A DNA stretch of 64,000 bases, from positions 42,849 to 106,848 of the forward strand of contig NZ_BMND01000025.1 in NCBI RefSeq assembly GCF_014646275.1. The letters are read 5' to 3'. This document shows, in pieces, positions 55,933-64,000 of the stretch. Made by a program: the position numbers and the translations under genes. The notes below the pieces were generated by a model that was given only the letters and a program-made list of their open reading frames with translations, had not been told where the DNA came from and made no database searches. The stretch is from Streptomyces kronopolitis. GTDB lineage: Bacteria; Actinomycetota; Actinomycetes; Streptomycetales; Streptomycetaceae. Position 1 is the first letter of the stretch; each line of letters begins with the position of its first letter.

Positions 55933-55946
55933 GTTTCACGTGAAAC
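55933..55946. promoter_or_regulatory. parS site (ParB-binding, chromosome segregation)
   Basis: GTTTCACGTGAAAC is an exact 14-base match to the Streptomyces parS consensus, and extends to 16 symmetrical bases (55932-55947). It lies between fba and pyrE. ParB loads here and spreads over the region for chromosome segregation during sporulation. Most Streptomyces parS sites cluster around oriC. Confidence 0.93.
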
Positions 55947-56033
55947 CAGCCGCCCCTCGGCAAAGCCGCAGCTCAGAGTCGTGCCCGCGGCGGAGCGGGC
56001 CCGGCCGGACCTCAGCCCGGGCCCCGCCGGACC

Positions 56034-56576
56034 TCAGCCCAGGCCGAGATCACCGAGCTGGTAGCCAGTGAGGTAGGGCAGGCCGGCCTCGGCGATCGCC
56101 GACGCGGCTCCCCGGTCCACGATCGTCGCCACCGCGACGACCTCGGCGCCCGCCTCCCGCGCCGCCTCGACGGCGGTCAGCGGCGAGCCGCCGGTGGTGG
56201 AGGTGTCCTCGACGACCAGGACCCGGCGGCCGGTGATGTCCGGGCCCTCGATGCGGCGCTGCATGCCGTGCGCCTTCTGCGCCTTGCGGACGACGAAGGA
56301 GTCCAGCCGCCGGCCGCGCGCGGCCGAGGCGTGCAGCATCGACGTCGCGACCGGGTCGGCGCCGAGCGTGAGCCCGCCCACCGCGTCGTAGTCCAGCTCG
56401 GCGGTCAGGTCCAGCATCAGCTGCCCGACCAGCGGCGCGGCCTCGCCGTCCAGGGTGATCCGGCGCAGGTCGATGTAGTAGTCGGCCTCCTTGCCGGAGG
56501 AAAGCGTCACCTTGCCGTGCACCACGGCCTTGTCCTTGATCTGCTGCAGCAGCGCGCCGCGCACGTCGTCACTCAT
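56034..56576 (-). CDS. pyrE: Orotate phosphoribosyltransferase
   Basis: This 180-residue enzyme makes OMP from orotate and PRPP. The PRPP loop VLVVEDTSTTGGSPLTAVEA and KVTLSSGKEADYYIDLR are the family marks. ATG at 56576 (MSDDVRGALLQQIKD) fits orthologues; an ATG two codons upstream (56582) is possible. It lies 10 bases after the aldose epimerase stop on the same strand, so both may share a transcript. Confidence 0.96.
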   Translation of the reverse strand: MSDDVRGALLQQIKDKAVVHGKVTLSSGKEADYYIDLRRITLDGEAAPLVGQLMLDLTAELDYDAVGGLTLGADPVATSMLHASAARGRRLDSFVVRKAQKAHGMQRRIEGPDITGRRVLVVEDTSTTGGSPLTAVEAAREAGAEVVAVATIVDRGAASAIAEAGLPYLTGYQLGDLGLG

Positions 56577-56586
56577 ACGCATGAGC

Positions 56587-57477
56587 TTAGGCGCTGTCCC
56601 CGGACAGGCTCCGCCAGCTCCAGGTCATGGAGACCTCCAGCGGATCGATGGGGGTGACCAGGCGCGGCATGGTGTTGAGGCCGTTCGGCGGGCCGGACTG
56701 CGGCTCGACGCAGACCGCCGCCTCCTGCTCGTCGTAGACCACCACCCACTCCGCACGGCTGGCGACCGTCAGCTCCAACCGTCCCGGCCAGGTGAGCGTG
56801 GCCCGCACACCCTGCGGCATGCCGAAGCAGTCGTCCCAGGGGCCCGGCACCGGCGGGATCCGCCGGCCGGTGGGCAGGTGGTCAGCGCCCCGCTCCTCCT
56901 GCCACTCGGGCGCGAAATCGAGGCGGACGTCCTCACCCTCCCCCAGGTTCCGCAGGAACCAGGGGTGCCAGCCGGCCTGGGCGGGGAAGGAGTCGTCGAT
57001 CGTCTCGATGCCCAGGGTGACGGTCAGCGAGCTGCCGTCCTCGGCCAGTTCGACGAGCTGGGTGACCCGGCCCGGATACGGCCAGGGGGCCGCCGGGTCG
57101 GTGAGTTCATAGGTGAAGACCGCCTCGGTGGCGCTCGAACGCGCCGTCCGCCAGCGGAGGTTGCGGCCGGTGCCGTGGATGGCGTGCGGCGCGGCGTTGA
57201 GCGGCATCTGGTGCAGTTCGCCGCCGCCCCGCGCCCCCTTGCCCGCGGCGACGCCGCTGCGGAACTGCCCGTGGTCGAGCCTGCCGCACCACGGAACCAT
57301 CGGGAAGCAGCCGTAGTGGTCGCCCTGCCGCAGCAGCTCCGTGCCGCCGACGCGGAGGCCGGCGATCCGGCATCCGTTGTCCGGCCGGACGGTCACTTCG
57401 GCGTCTCCGGCGGCCAGCCGTACGCCCTCCGGCGTCCCGGTCCGCGCTGCGCCCTGCGTGGTGTTCTCGGTACTCAC
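56587..57477 (-). CDS. Aldose 1-epimerase family protein
   Basis: This 296-residue beta-sandwich protein has family marks PMVPWCGRLDHGQF, AIHGTGRNLRW (catalytic His), AGWHPWFL (second His) and VCVEPQSGPPN (catalytic Glu). It should equilibrate alpha and beta forms of aldoses. Upstream of pyrE on the same strand with a 10-base gap. Confidence 0.92.
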   Translation of the reverse strand: MSTENTTQGAARTGTPEGVRLAAGDAEVTVRPDNGCRIAGLRVGGTELLRQGDHYGCFPMVPWCGRLDHGQFRSGVAAGKGARGGGELHQMPLNAAPHAIHGTGRNLRWRTARSSATEAVFTYELTDPAAPWPYPGRVTQLVELAEDGSSLTVTLGIETIDDSFPAQAGWHPWFLRNLGEGEDVRLDFAPEWQEERGADHLPTGRRIPPVPGPWDDCFGMPQGVRATLTWPGRLELTVASRAEWVVVYDEQEAAVCVEPQSGPPNGLNTMPRLVTPIDPLEVSMTWSWRSLSGDSA

Positions 57478-57581
57478 GCAGGCGACCCTAGCGCTGCCCG
57501 GCTACCTGGGGCGGGACGCCGCCCCCACCCGGCGACCGGCCGCCGCTCGGCGCGATCCGAATCCGAACGACGAACCCCAAG

Positions 57582-58478
57582 TCAGCGACGCCGGCGCAGC
57601 ACCCGGCCGACGACCACGGCGGAGGCCAGCACGACCGCGGCGGCGGGCGCCGCCCAGCGCAGGGTCATGGAGGTGGCATGCGGTTCGGGCGCGGGCACCG
57701 GTGCGTAGCGGCCGCGCGGCGGGGCGTGGTCGACCTCCTCCGCGCTGCGCCCGATCATCGTCCGGCGGGCGTGCGCGGCCTCGGCGGGGGCGAGCCCGTC
57801 CTCGTCATGGCCGTACGCGTGCTCGGGCCGCTCCTCGTGCACGGCGTGGAAGGCCTCGTCCGCCTCGTCCGCGTCGAGATCCTCGTCGTCGGCGTCCTCG
57901 GCACCGGGCAGGCCGCCGGTGTCCGCCGTCCCGAGGGTGTCCTCCGCGCCGAGCGGGTCCCGGGACGGCGGCGGCACCTCGCTGCCGGACGCCCTGGACT
58001 GCCCCGCCGGCCGCTGCCGCAGGTCCTCCGTGAGGTTCGCCGCGAAGCGGTCCAGCAGCCGGCGGCCGGCCGCCTCCGCGGAGTGGCCGGTGGCCTCGGC
58101 CAGCCGGCCGTCGCTGTGCACCGTGCCGGAGCAGACCAGCCGCGTGCCGGGCCCGGGCTCGGTGGCCGGGAACAGCCGCAGGGTCAGCGACAGCACCGCC
58201 GCCCCGTCGCCGCGCGACTCGGCGCCCTTCGCCTCGACGGTCACCACGGCGGCCGCCCCGTCGTCACCGGGGGCGTCGTCCGCGGCGGCGACCGTCAGCG
58301 AGCCGCGATAGGTGATGGTGGAGCTTCCGATCCGCAGCCGCAGCCGTCCCTCCGCGCGCCCGGGGGCCGCGTCGGCATCGAGCTGGACTCCTGGGACACA
58401 GCGCGCCACCCGCTCGGGGCCGCTGAGCGCCTGCCGCACGGTCCCGACGGGAAACGGAACGTACACCTCATGCTCCAT
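57582..58478 (-). CDS. SRPBCC (CoxG-like) protein with C-terminal membrane anchor
   Basis: This 298-residue protein has an N-terminal SRPBCC/CoxG domain (about 1-160; MEHEVYVPFPVGTVRQALSGPERVARCVPGVQL, then RLLDRFAANL), a long acidic linker (about 185-255; EDADDEDLDADEADEAF) and a single C-terminal hydrophobic helix (about 268-290; TMLRW... then VVLASAVVVGRVLRRRR) with a basic end, so the domain faces the cytoplasm. CoxG-like proteins bind hydrophobic ligands and help CO dehydrogenase assembly; no cox genes are here. ATG at 58478 is the family start. Confidence 0.85.
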   Translation of the reverse strand: MEHEVYVPFPVGTVRQALSGPERVARCVPGVQLDADAAPGRAEGRLRLRIGSSTITYRGSLTVAAADDAPGDDGAAAVVTVEAKGAESRGDGAAVLSLTLRLFPATEPGPGTRLVCSGTVHSDGRLAEATGHSAEAAGRRLLDRFAANLTEDLRQRPAGQSRASGSEVPPPSRDPLGAEDTLGTADTGGLPGAEDADDEDLDADEADEAFHAVHEERPEHAYGHDEDGLAPAEAAHARRTMIGRSAEEVDHAPPRGRYAPVPAPEPHATSMTLRWAAPAAAVVLASAVVVGRVLRRRR

Positions 58479-58665
58479 GACATGGGAGCCTACCCAGCAC
58501 GCCCGGACCCGTGCCCGCCCACGCACGGTTTTCCGCGCACCGGCCCGCACCGGCGCCCCTCGCACCGCACCGGCCCGCACCCGCACACTCCCCGCACGAC
58601 CGCCGACGCCGACCGCCGACCGCCGGACCCGGCGCCGACCCGTTCGGCACCCGGCGCCGCCCCGC

Positions 58666-60384
58666 TCAGCCGCGATAGCGCGGATGTATCAGCGTCGACG
58701 CCGGCAGCCCCGGGATGCGGTCGCGGGCCGCCCCGCGCCGGCCGGCCTCCAGTTCCTCAAGGCCAAGGCCCGCCAGCGGGGGCGCGTCGGGCGCCAGACC
58801 GAACCGCGGGCGGTGCCGCGCGGCCAGGAGGAAGCCCCAGTACCGGCCCCGCCCGGCCGAGGGCGCGGCGGCGGGCACCTCCGCGTCCACCAGCGGGAGG
58901 GGGCGCGACGCGCGGTCCGGACCCCCGTAGAAGGACGCGGGCCGGCCGGGCACGCGGTACGGCACGGTCGCCAGCCCCACGGAACGGAGGGTCGCGTCCA
59001 CCGTCCAATACAGCCGCGCCCGTTCGACCGGCGGCCCGGCGTGCACCACGAGGCGCCCGTCACCGGCCAGCACCCGCGCGGCGAGACCGTAGAACTCCTG
59101 GGAGTAGAGCTTGGTGCTGGCGGCGATCCCTGGGTCGGGAAGGTCGGAGACGATGACGTCGTACGGGGCCGGCCGCCGGGCGCTCGTCCCCTGCTGCCGC
59201 AGCCATTCGAAGGCGTCCTCGGTCACCACCCGCACCCGGGGATCGGCGAGCGAGTGCCGGTTGAGCCGGGAGAGGCCCGGGTCGGTCCGCGCCAACCGCA
59301 GCACGCCCGGGTCGAGTTCGACGACGGTCACCGAACGGACCGCGCGGTAGCGCAGGATCTCGCGCACCGCGAGCCCGTCGCCGCCGCCGAGGACCAGCAC
59401 CCGGCGGTGCGGACCGCCCGCCATCGCCGGATGCACCAGCGCTTCGTGGTAGCGGAACTCGGTCTCCGAGCTGACCCGCAGCCGGCCGTCCAGATACAGC
59501 GCCAGCGGCCCGCCAAAACCTTTCCTCCCCCGCCCGGCACCGGCTCCCTCGCCCGTGCCGCCGGTCATCACCACCTCCTGGATGCCGGTCTGCACCGCGA
59601 CCCGCGCCGAGGAGCCGTACACCGCCTGCCGGGCGGCCCGTTCGAACGGCGTGGCCAGCACCATGCCCGCCGCCAGCAGCGCGAGGACCAGGGCGTTGAC
59701 GCCGAGCAGCGCCCAGCGGGCACGGGCGGTCAGATCGCGGCGGAAGAGCCACAGCACCAGCACCGCCCCGGCCACCGCGTTGACGACACCGGTCAGCAGC
59801 GCGCCGGTCAACTGCCCGAAGCTCGGCAGCAGAAGGAAGGGGAAGGCCAGGCCGCCGACGAGCGCACCGACGTAGTCCGCGGCGAAGAGGTCGGCGACCG
59901 CACCGCCCGCGTCCTGCCGCCGCACCCGCTGGATCAGCGTCATCAGCAGCGGCACCTCGGCACCGATCAGGATGCCGATGGCCAGGGAGAAGCCGACGAG
60001 CGCGGAGCGGGTCTGGCCGAACCACGCGAAGCAGGCGTAGAGCGCCATCGCGGAAGCGCCGCCGACCAGTGCGAGGCCCGCCTCGACCGCGCCGAAGCCG
60101 ACCGCCGCCCGGCAGCGCAGCCGCTTGGCGAGCAGCGCGCCCACCCCCATCGCGAACACCATGACCGACAGCACGACCGAGGCCTGGGTGACGGAGTCGC
60201 CCACCAAGTACGTGGCCAGCGCGACGAGTTCGAGTTCGTAGACCAGACCGCAGGCGGCGCAGACGAAGACGACGCCGAGGACGAGCAGTCGGCCGAGCCC
60301 GGCCCGCACGGGCAACCGGGCCGGCTCCAGGTCCTCCGGCGGCCCGACGACTCCGGTGGGAGCGGGCTCTGACGGGTCGATCAT
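58666..60384 (-). CDS. Membrane-fused spermidine synthase-like protein
   Basis: This 572-residue protein has seven hydrophobic helices in the first 260 residues (starting LGRLLVLGVVFVCAACGLVYELELVALATYLVG) and then a methyltransferase-fold aminopropyltransferase domain (GPHRRVLVLGGGDGLAVREILRY, VTVVELDPGVL, VIVSDLPDP). The family transfers aminopropyl from decarboxylated SAM to putrescine, but membrane-fused members often do something else. GGGDG and the ELDP acidic residue are intact, so ligand binding looks possible. ATG at 60384. Confidence 0.92.
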   Translation of the reverse strand: MIDPSEPAPTGVVGPPEDLEPARLPVRAGLGRLLVLGVVFVCAACGLVYELELVALATYLVGDSVTQASVVLSVMVFAMGVGALLAKRLRCRAAVGFGAVEAGLALVGGASAMALYACFAWFGQTRSALVGFSLAIGILIGAEVPLLMTLIQRVRRQDAGGAVADLFAADYVGALVGGLAFPFLLLPSFGQLTGALLTGVVNAVAGAVLVLWLFRRDLTARARWALLGVNALVLALLAAGMVLATPFERAARQAVYGSSARVAVQTGIQEVVMTGGTGEGAGAGRGRKGFGGPLALYLDGRLRVSSETEFRYHEALVHPAMAGGPHRRVLVLGGGDGLAVREILRYRAVRSVTVVELDPGVLRLARTDPGLSRLNRHSLADPRVRVVTEDAFEWLRQQGTSARRPAPYDVIVSDLPDPGIAASTKLYSQEFYGLAARVLAGDGRLVVHAGPPVERARLYWTVDATLRSVGLATVPYRVPGRPASFYGGPDRASRPLPLVDAEVPAAAPSAGRGRYWGFLLAARHRPRFGLAPDAPPLAGLGLEELEAGRRGAARDRIPGLPASTLIHPRYRG

Positions 60385-60562
60385 GCGTGAACGTTACGTG
60401 ACGATTCGGTGCCCCTCCGTCACCCACACGGGTGCAGTCCGCGGACACCGCACGGCAGTGGGGACCGCGGTGGCGCACAGGGCACCGCGGGGGCGTTCTC
60501 GCCGTGCAGGCCGCGCACACCCCGCCCTTCGCGCCCCGCCGAAACTCCGCACCCCCGGCCCC

Positions 60563-61162
60563 TCACCCGCGCGCCCCTCGCCCCGCCCACGCCGCCGCCC
60601 GCTCCCGCCGACCGGACCGGTCACTTTCCGCCGGCTCCCGCGGGACCGCCGCGCCCGCCGTCCGCACGCCCACGCGGGTACGGGTGGCCACCAGGCGCCC
60701 CTCCTGCGGATACGCGTGCCAGGTCCGCCAGCGCACCTGCCCCTGCTGGCACTGCGCCAGCATCGCGGTGAAGGCGTGCGGCGAACCGGGGAACGTCCCG
60801 GCCAGACCGTGCGGATGCTCGGCCACCAGCGCGAGCAATTCCTGCGCCCGCCCGGCGAACGAGCCGCGCGAAAGGGTCTCCACATGGGCGGCGAATTCGT
60901 ACTCCCAGTCCCCCAGCCGTTTCGCCACACCGAGCGGCAGCGGGGTGCTGCTGCCCGGCATACAGGCGACCGTTTCGGAGCACCTGCCGCGCTCCTGCTC
61001 CAGAAGCACCTGATGGGAAGCGCCGAGCAGCCGCAACTGGAGCTGTGCGCCATGGAGTTGAAGATCGAGTACGGCCAGCGCCGGCAGGGGTTCCCTGCCC
61101 AGCGCCCAGGCCAGGTCGGAGGCACGGGTATCGGTGTACGCCGCTGTCAAAGTGGTGAGCAT
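60563..61162 (-). CDS. DUF2617 domain protein
   Basis: This 199-residue protein starts MLTTLTAAYTDTRASDLAWALG and has LQLRLLGASHQVLLEQE, GSSTPLPLGVAKRLGDWEYEF and TWHAYPQEGRLVATRTRV. The DUF2617 family is actinobacterial, of unknown function. The family start is ATG at 61162, with GGAG 8 bases upstream. It is directly upstream of the spermidine synthase-like gene on the same strand (178 bases). Confidence 0.9.
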   Translation of the reverse strand: MLTTLTAAYTDTRASDLAWALGREPLPALAVLDLQLHGAQLQLRLLGASHQVLLEQERGRCSETVACMPGSSTPLPLGVAKRLGDWEYEFAAHVETLSRGSFAGRAQELLALVAEHPHGLAGTFPGSPHAFTAMLAQCQQGQVRWRTWHAYPQEGRLVATRTRVGVRTAGAAVPREPAESDRSGRRERAAAWAGRGARG

Positions 61163-61489
61163 GGGTCGGCTCCGCAAGCACGCAGTGGAATGGTGGGCCG
61201 GCCCGCCCGAGAAGGATCAGGAATGTACGACTGCCTGCCGGCTCGTGCCCACGTGGGATCGGAGAACGTGGGGGATTCTCTGATGAAGAGGGAATCATGA
61301 AAGCCCGGTCGCCCACAGCGCTTTTACCCATCTCCACCCGGCTTTACATCCGCGCGGGGGCCTTCCAGTTCAGTTGTTCAACACGCATACGTACGGCGGG
61401 TGTTGGGATTTCCCCCCGCACCCGCCGTGTGCATATGCGATGAGCAATGAGCCACCCGCATAATGCCGTGAAAAAACGGTACCCGTGAA
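61163..61489. other. Intergenic region with two inverted repeats, no gene
   Basis: It holds the terminator-like repeat at 61393-61428 (see next entry) and a small gattc/gaatc stem near 61274-61297. Otherwise nothing. Confidence 0.5.
61393..61428 (-). terminator. Hairpin downstream of the Cys/His-rich gene
   Basis: A perfect 10-bp stem ACGGCGGGTG (61393-61402) with CACCCGCCGT (61419-61428), loop 16, 62 bases beyond the stop on the minus strand. Confidence 0.65.
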
Positions 61490-61771
61490 TCAGGAACTGC
61501 CGCCCCCGCCACCGCAGCCACCGCCGCCACCACAGCCACCGCCCCCGCAGGAATGGCCGCCGCCGCACCCGTGGTGCCCGCCGCCGTGGTGGCCGCCGCC
61601 GTGGTGCCCGTGATGCCCGCTGCCCGAGCCGTCGCCGGCGAGCCACCAGCCGCCCGAGGCGGAGCCGGCGGCCCTGCCGGAACCCCGCCCGCGCCCGGCG
61701 CCGCCCCGCGAGGCCAGGGCCACCAGCCCGATGACCACCGCGCAGATCACGAGAAACATCACGATTCCCAT
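61490..61771 (-). CDS. Small membrane protein with a Gly/His/Cys-rich tail
   Basis: This 93-residue protein has one hydrophobic helix at the start (MGIVMFLVICAVVIGLVALA), a basic Gly/Arg stretch, then repeats such as HHGGGHHGGGHHGC and CGGGGCGGGGGCGGGG. Arrays of His and Cys in glycine spacers suggest metal binding or flexible disorder. The ATG at 61771 has AAAGGAG at 9 bases; a GTG at 61780 is too close to it. I know no family. The repeat sequence could expand or shrink without shifting frame. Confidence 0.68.
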   Translation of the reverse strand: MGIVMFLVICAVVIGLVALASRGGAGRGRGSGRAAGSASGGWWLAGDGSGSGHHGHHGGGHHGGGHHGCGGGHSCGGGGCGGGGGCGGGGGSS

Positions 61772-61993
61772 GTGCCTCACACTCCTTTCGCTCCCCCGAA
61801 GCGTGGGGCACCCCCACGCCCTGCGGGCACTGGGGGCGCATCCGCTCCGTCCGGCGCCCCGTGCGCCGCCCCGGCACCGTCCCGTGCCGGCGGCCGTCCT
61901 CGTCGACGGCCGTCACTGTCCTTCGTCCGGGGCTGATGCCCGAGCCACGCGGTCTCAAAGCACAGTTGAGGAACTCCAGAGGTTCGGCGCAGG

Positions 61994-63181
61994 ATGGCCG
62001 GCATGGACCGACCGCTGCTCAACCGCCGCCTCGCCGAATTCGGCACCACGATCTTTGCCGAAATGTCGGCACTCGCCGTACGGACCGGCTCCATCAACCT
62101 CGGCCAGGGCTTTCCCGACGCCGACGGACCGGAGGAGGTCAGGGAGGCCGCGGTGCGCGCCCTGCGCGACGGCCGCGGCAACCAGTACCCGCCCGGCCCC
62201 GGCATCCCGGAGCTGCGCACCGCCGTCGCCGCCCACCAGGAGCGCTTCTACGGGCACCGCGGCCTGTCCTACGACCCCGACACCGAGGTGCTGGTCACCG
62301 CGGGCGCCACCGAGGCCATCGCGGCCACCCTGCTGGCGCTGCTGGAGCCGGACGACGAGGTCATCGCGCTGGAGCCGTACTACGACTCCTACGCCGCGTG
62401 CATCGCGATGGCGGGCGCCCGGCGCGTCCCGGTGACCCTGCGCCCGGACCCGGAGGCCGGCAGCTACCGCCTCGACCTCGACGAGCTGCGCGACGCCGTC
62501 ACCGACCGCACCCGCCTGCTCCTCCTGAACACCCCGCACAACCCCACCGGCACGGTCCTGTCCGCCGGGGAACTCGCCGAGATCGCCCGCCTCGCCGTCG
62601 AGCGCGATCTCCTCGTCGTCACCGACGAGGTCTACGAGCACCTGGTGTTCGAGGGCGAGCACCTCCCCCTCGCGTCGTTCCCCGGCATGCGCGAACGCAC
62701 CGTCACCATCAGCTCGGCCGGCAAGACGTTCTCCTTCACCGGCTGGAAGGTCGGCTGGGTCACCGCGCCCGCCGAGCTGGTCACCGCCGTGCGCGCGGCC
62801 AAGCAGTTCCTCACCTACGTCTCCGCCGGGCCCTTCCAGTACGCCGTCGCCGAGGCGCTCGCCCTGCCGGACAGCTACTACAGCGGACTGCGCGAGGACC
62901 TGCGCACCAAGCGCGACGTCCTGGCACGCGGGCTGTCCGACGCCGGCTTCCGCGTCTACGCCCCCTCCGGCACCTACTTCATCACCACCGACATCCGCCC
63001 CCTCGGCCACGACGACGGCTTCGCCTTCTGCCGCGCCCTGCCCGAGCGCGCCGGTGTCGTCGCCATCCCCAACGCCGTGTTCTACGACCACAAGGACGAG
63101 GGCGCGCCCTATGTGCGCTTCGCGTTCTGCAAGGGCGTGGACGTCCTGCGCGAGGCGGCCGACCGGCTGCAGAAGCTCTGA
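61994..63181 (+). CDS. Class I/II PLP-dependent aminotransferase
   Basis: This 395-residue enzyme has fold-type I marks NLGQGFPDADGP, GNQYPPGPGIPELRTAV, NTPHNPTGTV, VVTDEVYEHLVF and SSAGKTFSFTGWKVGW, where the lysine holds PLP, and a C-terminal VRFAFCKG with the carboxylate-binding Arg. The pattern fits the kynurenine/methionine aminotransferase subgroup (CCBL/YbdL). Kynurenine use is plausible given the kynA-kynU operon 10 kb away, but is inference. ATG at 61994 with a second ATG at 62003. Confidence 0.9.
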   Translation: MAGMDRPLLNRRLAEFGTTIFAEMSALAVRTGSINLGQGFPDADGPEEVREAAVRALRDGRGNQYPPGPGIPELRTAVAAHQERFYGHRGLSYDPDTEVLVTAGATEAIAATLLALLEPDDEVIALEPYYDSYAACIAMAGARRVPVTLRPDPEAGSYRLDLDELRDAVTDRTRLLLLNTPHNPTGTVLSAGELAEIARLAVERDLLVVTDEVYEHLVFEGEHLPLASFPGMRERTVTISSAGKTFSFTGWKVGWVTAPAELVTAVRAAKQFLTYVSAGPFQYAVAEALALPDSYYSGLREDLRTKRDVLARGLSDAGFRVYAPSGTYFITTDIRPLGHDDGFAFCRALPERAGVVAIPNAVFYDHKDEGAPYVRFAFCKGVDVLREAADRLQKL

Positions 63182-63203
63182 GCGCGAGCGCCGCACATGA
63201 CGA

Positions 63204-63238
63204 CGCGGGCCCCGGAGCGGAAAGCTCCGGGGCCCGCG
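63204..63238. terminator. Bidirectional terminator between aminotransferase and YbjN-domain genes
   Basis: A perfect 15-bp stem CGCGGGCCCCGGAGC (63204-63218) with its complement (63224-63238), loop ggaaa. Convergent genes on both sides. Confidence 0.9.
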
Positions 63239-63259
63239 CAGCCGCACTGCGGACGGGGC

Positions 63260-63796
63260 TCAGGCCTCGTCGTCGCCCGGCTTGTCGTCGGAGTCGCCTT
63301 CGATCTCGGCCTCCAGGCCGAGCTGCTCGACGATCCACTTGTCGAATTCGATCGAGGCGCGCACCCAGCTGACCGTGCTCGACACGAAGTGTTCGAGCGA
63401 GACACCGGTGCCGATCAGCATCGATGCCTCACCGATCAGACGGACCGTGCCGTCGTCATGGGTGTGGGTGTAGGCCTTGGGCCACAGCGTCCGGCGGTTC
63501 CAGTCGTCGATCGCCTCCAGCAGCTTCGACTTGTCGTCGATGCCGTGGGCACGGTCGTAGAACGTACGGACGGAGAAGATCTGCTGCTCCTCCTCGCCCC
63601 GGAACATGAAGTACGTGCGGAACTGCTCCCACGGGGCGGCGAGGTCACCCTCCTCGTCGACGACGTACTTCAGCTCCATCTGATCGAGGAGCTGCTTGAC
63701 CAGGTCCTGGTCGGGCACGACGGGACCATCAGGCCCCGACGGCTGCGGTTCGGGCTGGCCCCCGAAATTCGGAATCGAGGACGGGTCGATGCTCAC
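63260..63796 (-). CDS. YbjN-domain protein
   Basis: This 178-residue protein has a Pro-rich disordered start and a domain from about 30 (QLLDQMELKYVVDEEGDLAAPW, FMFRGEEEQQIFSVRTFYD, LEAIDDWNRRTLWPKAY, VSLEHFVSSTVSWVRASIEF) that matches YbjN/type III secretion chaperone-like folds. It ends in a very acidic tail. It is probably a cytoplasmic chaperone-like or regulatory protein. GTG at 63796 has GAAGGG about 9 bases upstream. Confidence 0.88.
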   Translation of the reverse strand: MSIDPSSIPNFGGQPEPQPSGPDGPVVPDQDLVKQLLDQMELKYVVDEEGDLAAPWEQFRTYFMFRGEEEQQIFSVRTFYDRAHGIDDKSKLLEAIDDWNRRTLWPKAYTHTHDDGTVRLIGEASMLIGTGVSLEHFVSSTVSWVRASIEFDKWIVEQLGLEAEIEGDSDDKPGDDEA

Positions 63797-64000
63797 CGTG
63801 GAATTCCCTTCGTATGGTCCCTGCCATCCTCCCCCACATCCGCCCCGTACTGGCAACCCGGGACGAGACGGATACGGCGGAGGCAACGCTGCGGGCCGGC
63901 GCCCGCGGGCGCCGGCCGGTCCGGTCCTGCCGGTCGTGACGGCCCCGCGGGGCGGCGTGGCGGCGGACCCCGCCGGTGCGGCCCGGCGCCCGGGCCGGGG
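63797..64000. other. Right window end, no gene seen
   Basis: These 204 bases include the leader of the YbjN-domain gene. The rest is very GC-rich with no supported frame. Confidence 0.5.

Overview
The window is high-GC chromosomal DNA from an actinomycete, almost certainly a Streptomyces. The evidence is a BldC protein that I recognise as essentially the Streptomyces protein, a perfect Streptomyces-type parS site (GTTTCACGTGAAAC) at 55933-55946, an Lsr2 gene, a valine dehydrogenase, frequent GTG starts, and several actinobacterial DUF families (DUF3073, DUF3151, DUF2617, DUF6274). Most of it is core chromosome. There is no CRISPR array, prophage or biosynthetic cluster.

Layout. 1-3.4 kb (minus): the 3'-truncated gene of a DEAD-box RNA helicase with a long Arg/Gly/Asp repeat tail, a proline-rich lipoprotein and a small zinc metallopeptidase. 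3.5-5.9 kb: a likely insertion with an IS5-type transposase and a divergent VOC-protein/TetR pair that shares a clear palindromic operator. 6-12.8 kb: a membrane metallophosphoesterase, a tRNA cluster (Glu, Asp, Phe), the giant helicase HrpA and a second, identical tRNA-Asp. 13-17.4 kb: a DUF6274 protein, bldC with its terminator, a conserved hypothetical, vdh and a DUF3073 protein.

17.5-34 kb is a loose purine biosynthesis district: purM and purF, then (after an SCP-like/mycothiol-type enzyme and an M23 peptidase) the translationally coupled purS-purQ-purL operon, lsr2, three tRNA-Gly genes, purC, a DMFase-like protein, a degenerate M48-like membrane protein and purD. With purA at 40.8-42.0 kb, seven purine enzymes plus PurS are covered: PRPP amidotransferase, GAR synthetase, FGAM synthetase (PurS/Q/L), AIR synthetase, SAICAR synthetase and adenylosuccinate synthetase.

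34.3-40.6 kb is a mixed stretch: a SLATT-like membrane protein, a conserved hypothetical, a GntR regulator beside a class III aminotransferase, a VTC-domain protein, and a DJ-1/PfpI-MarR operon with a perfect inverted repeat over its promoter. 42-49.3 kb holds a degenerate diacylglycerol-kinase-like protein, a GbsR/MarR regulator divergent from a two-gene ABC exporter, a secreted BP74-like protein and a NarL-type two-component system. 49.3-52.4 kb is a coupled kynurenine operon (kynA-kynU-formamidase candidate). The right end has DUF3151, a DHA2-type MFS exporter, fba, parS, pyrE, an aldose epimerase, a membrane-anchored SRPBCC protein, a membrane spermidine-synthase-like protein, DUF2617, a Cys/His/Gly-rich membrane peptide, a class I aminotransferase and a YbjN-domain protein.

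From memory of S. coelicolor gene order, the left ~36 kb corresponds to the bldC-vdh-pur region on one side of oriC, and the right part (purA to pyrE) to a region on the other side. Their adjacency here suggests a large origin-spanning inversion relative to that species. This is inference and needs a genome alignment.
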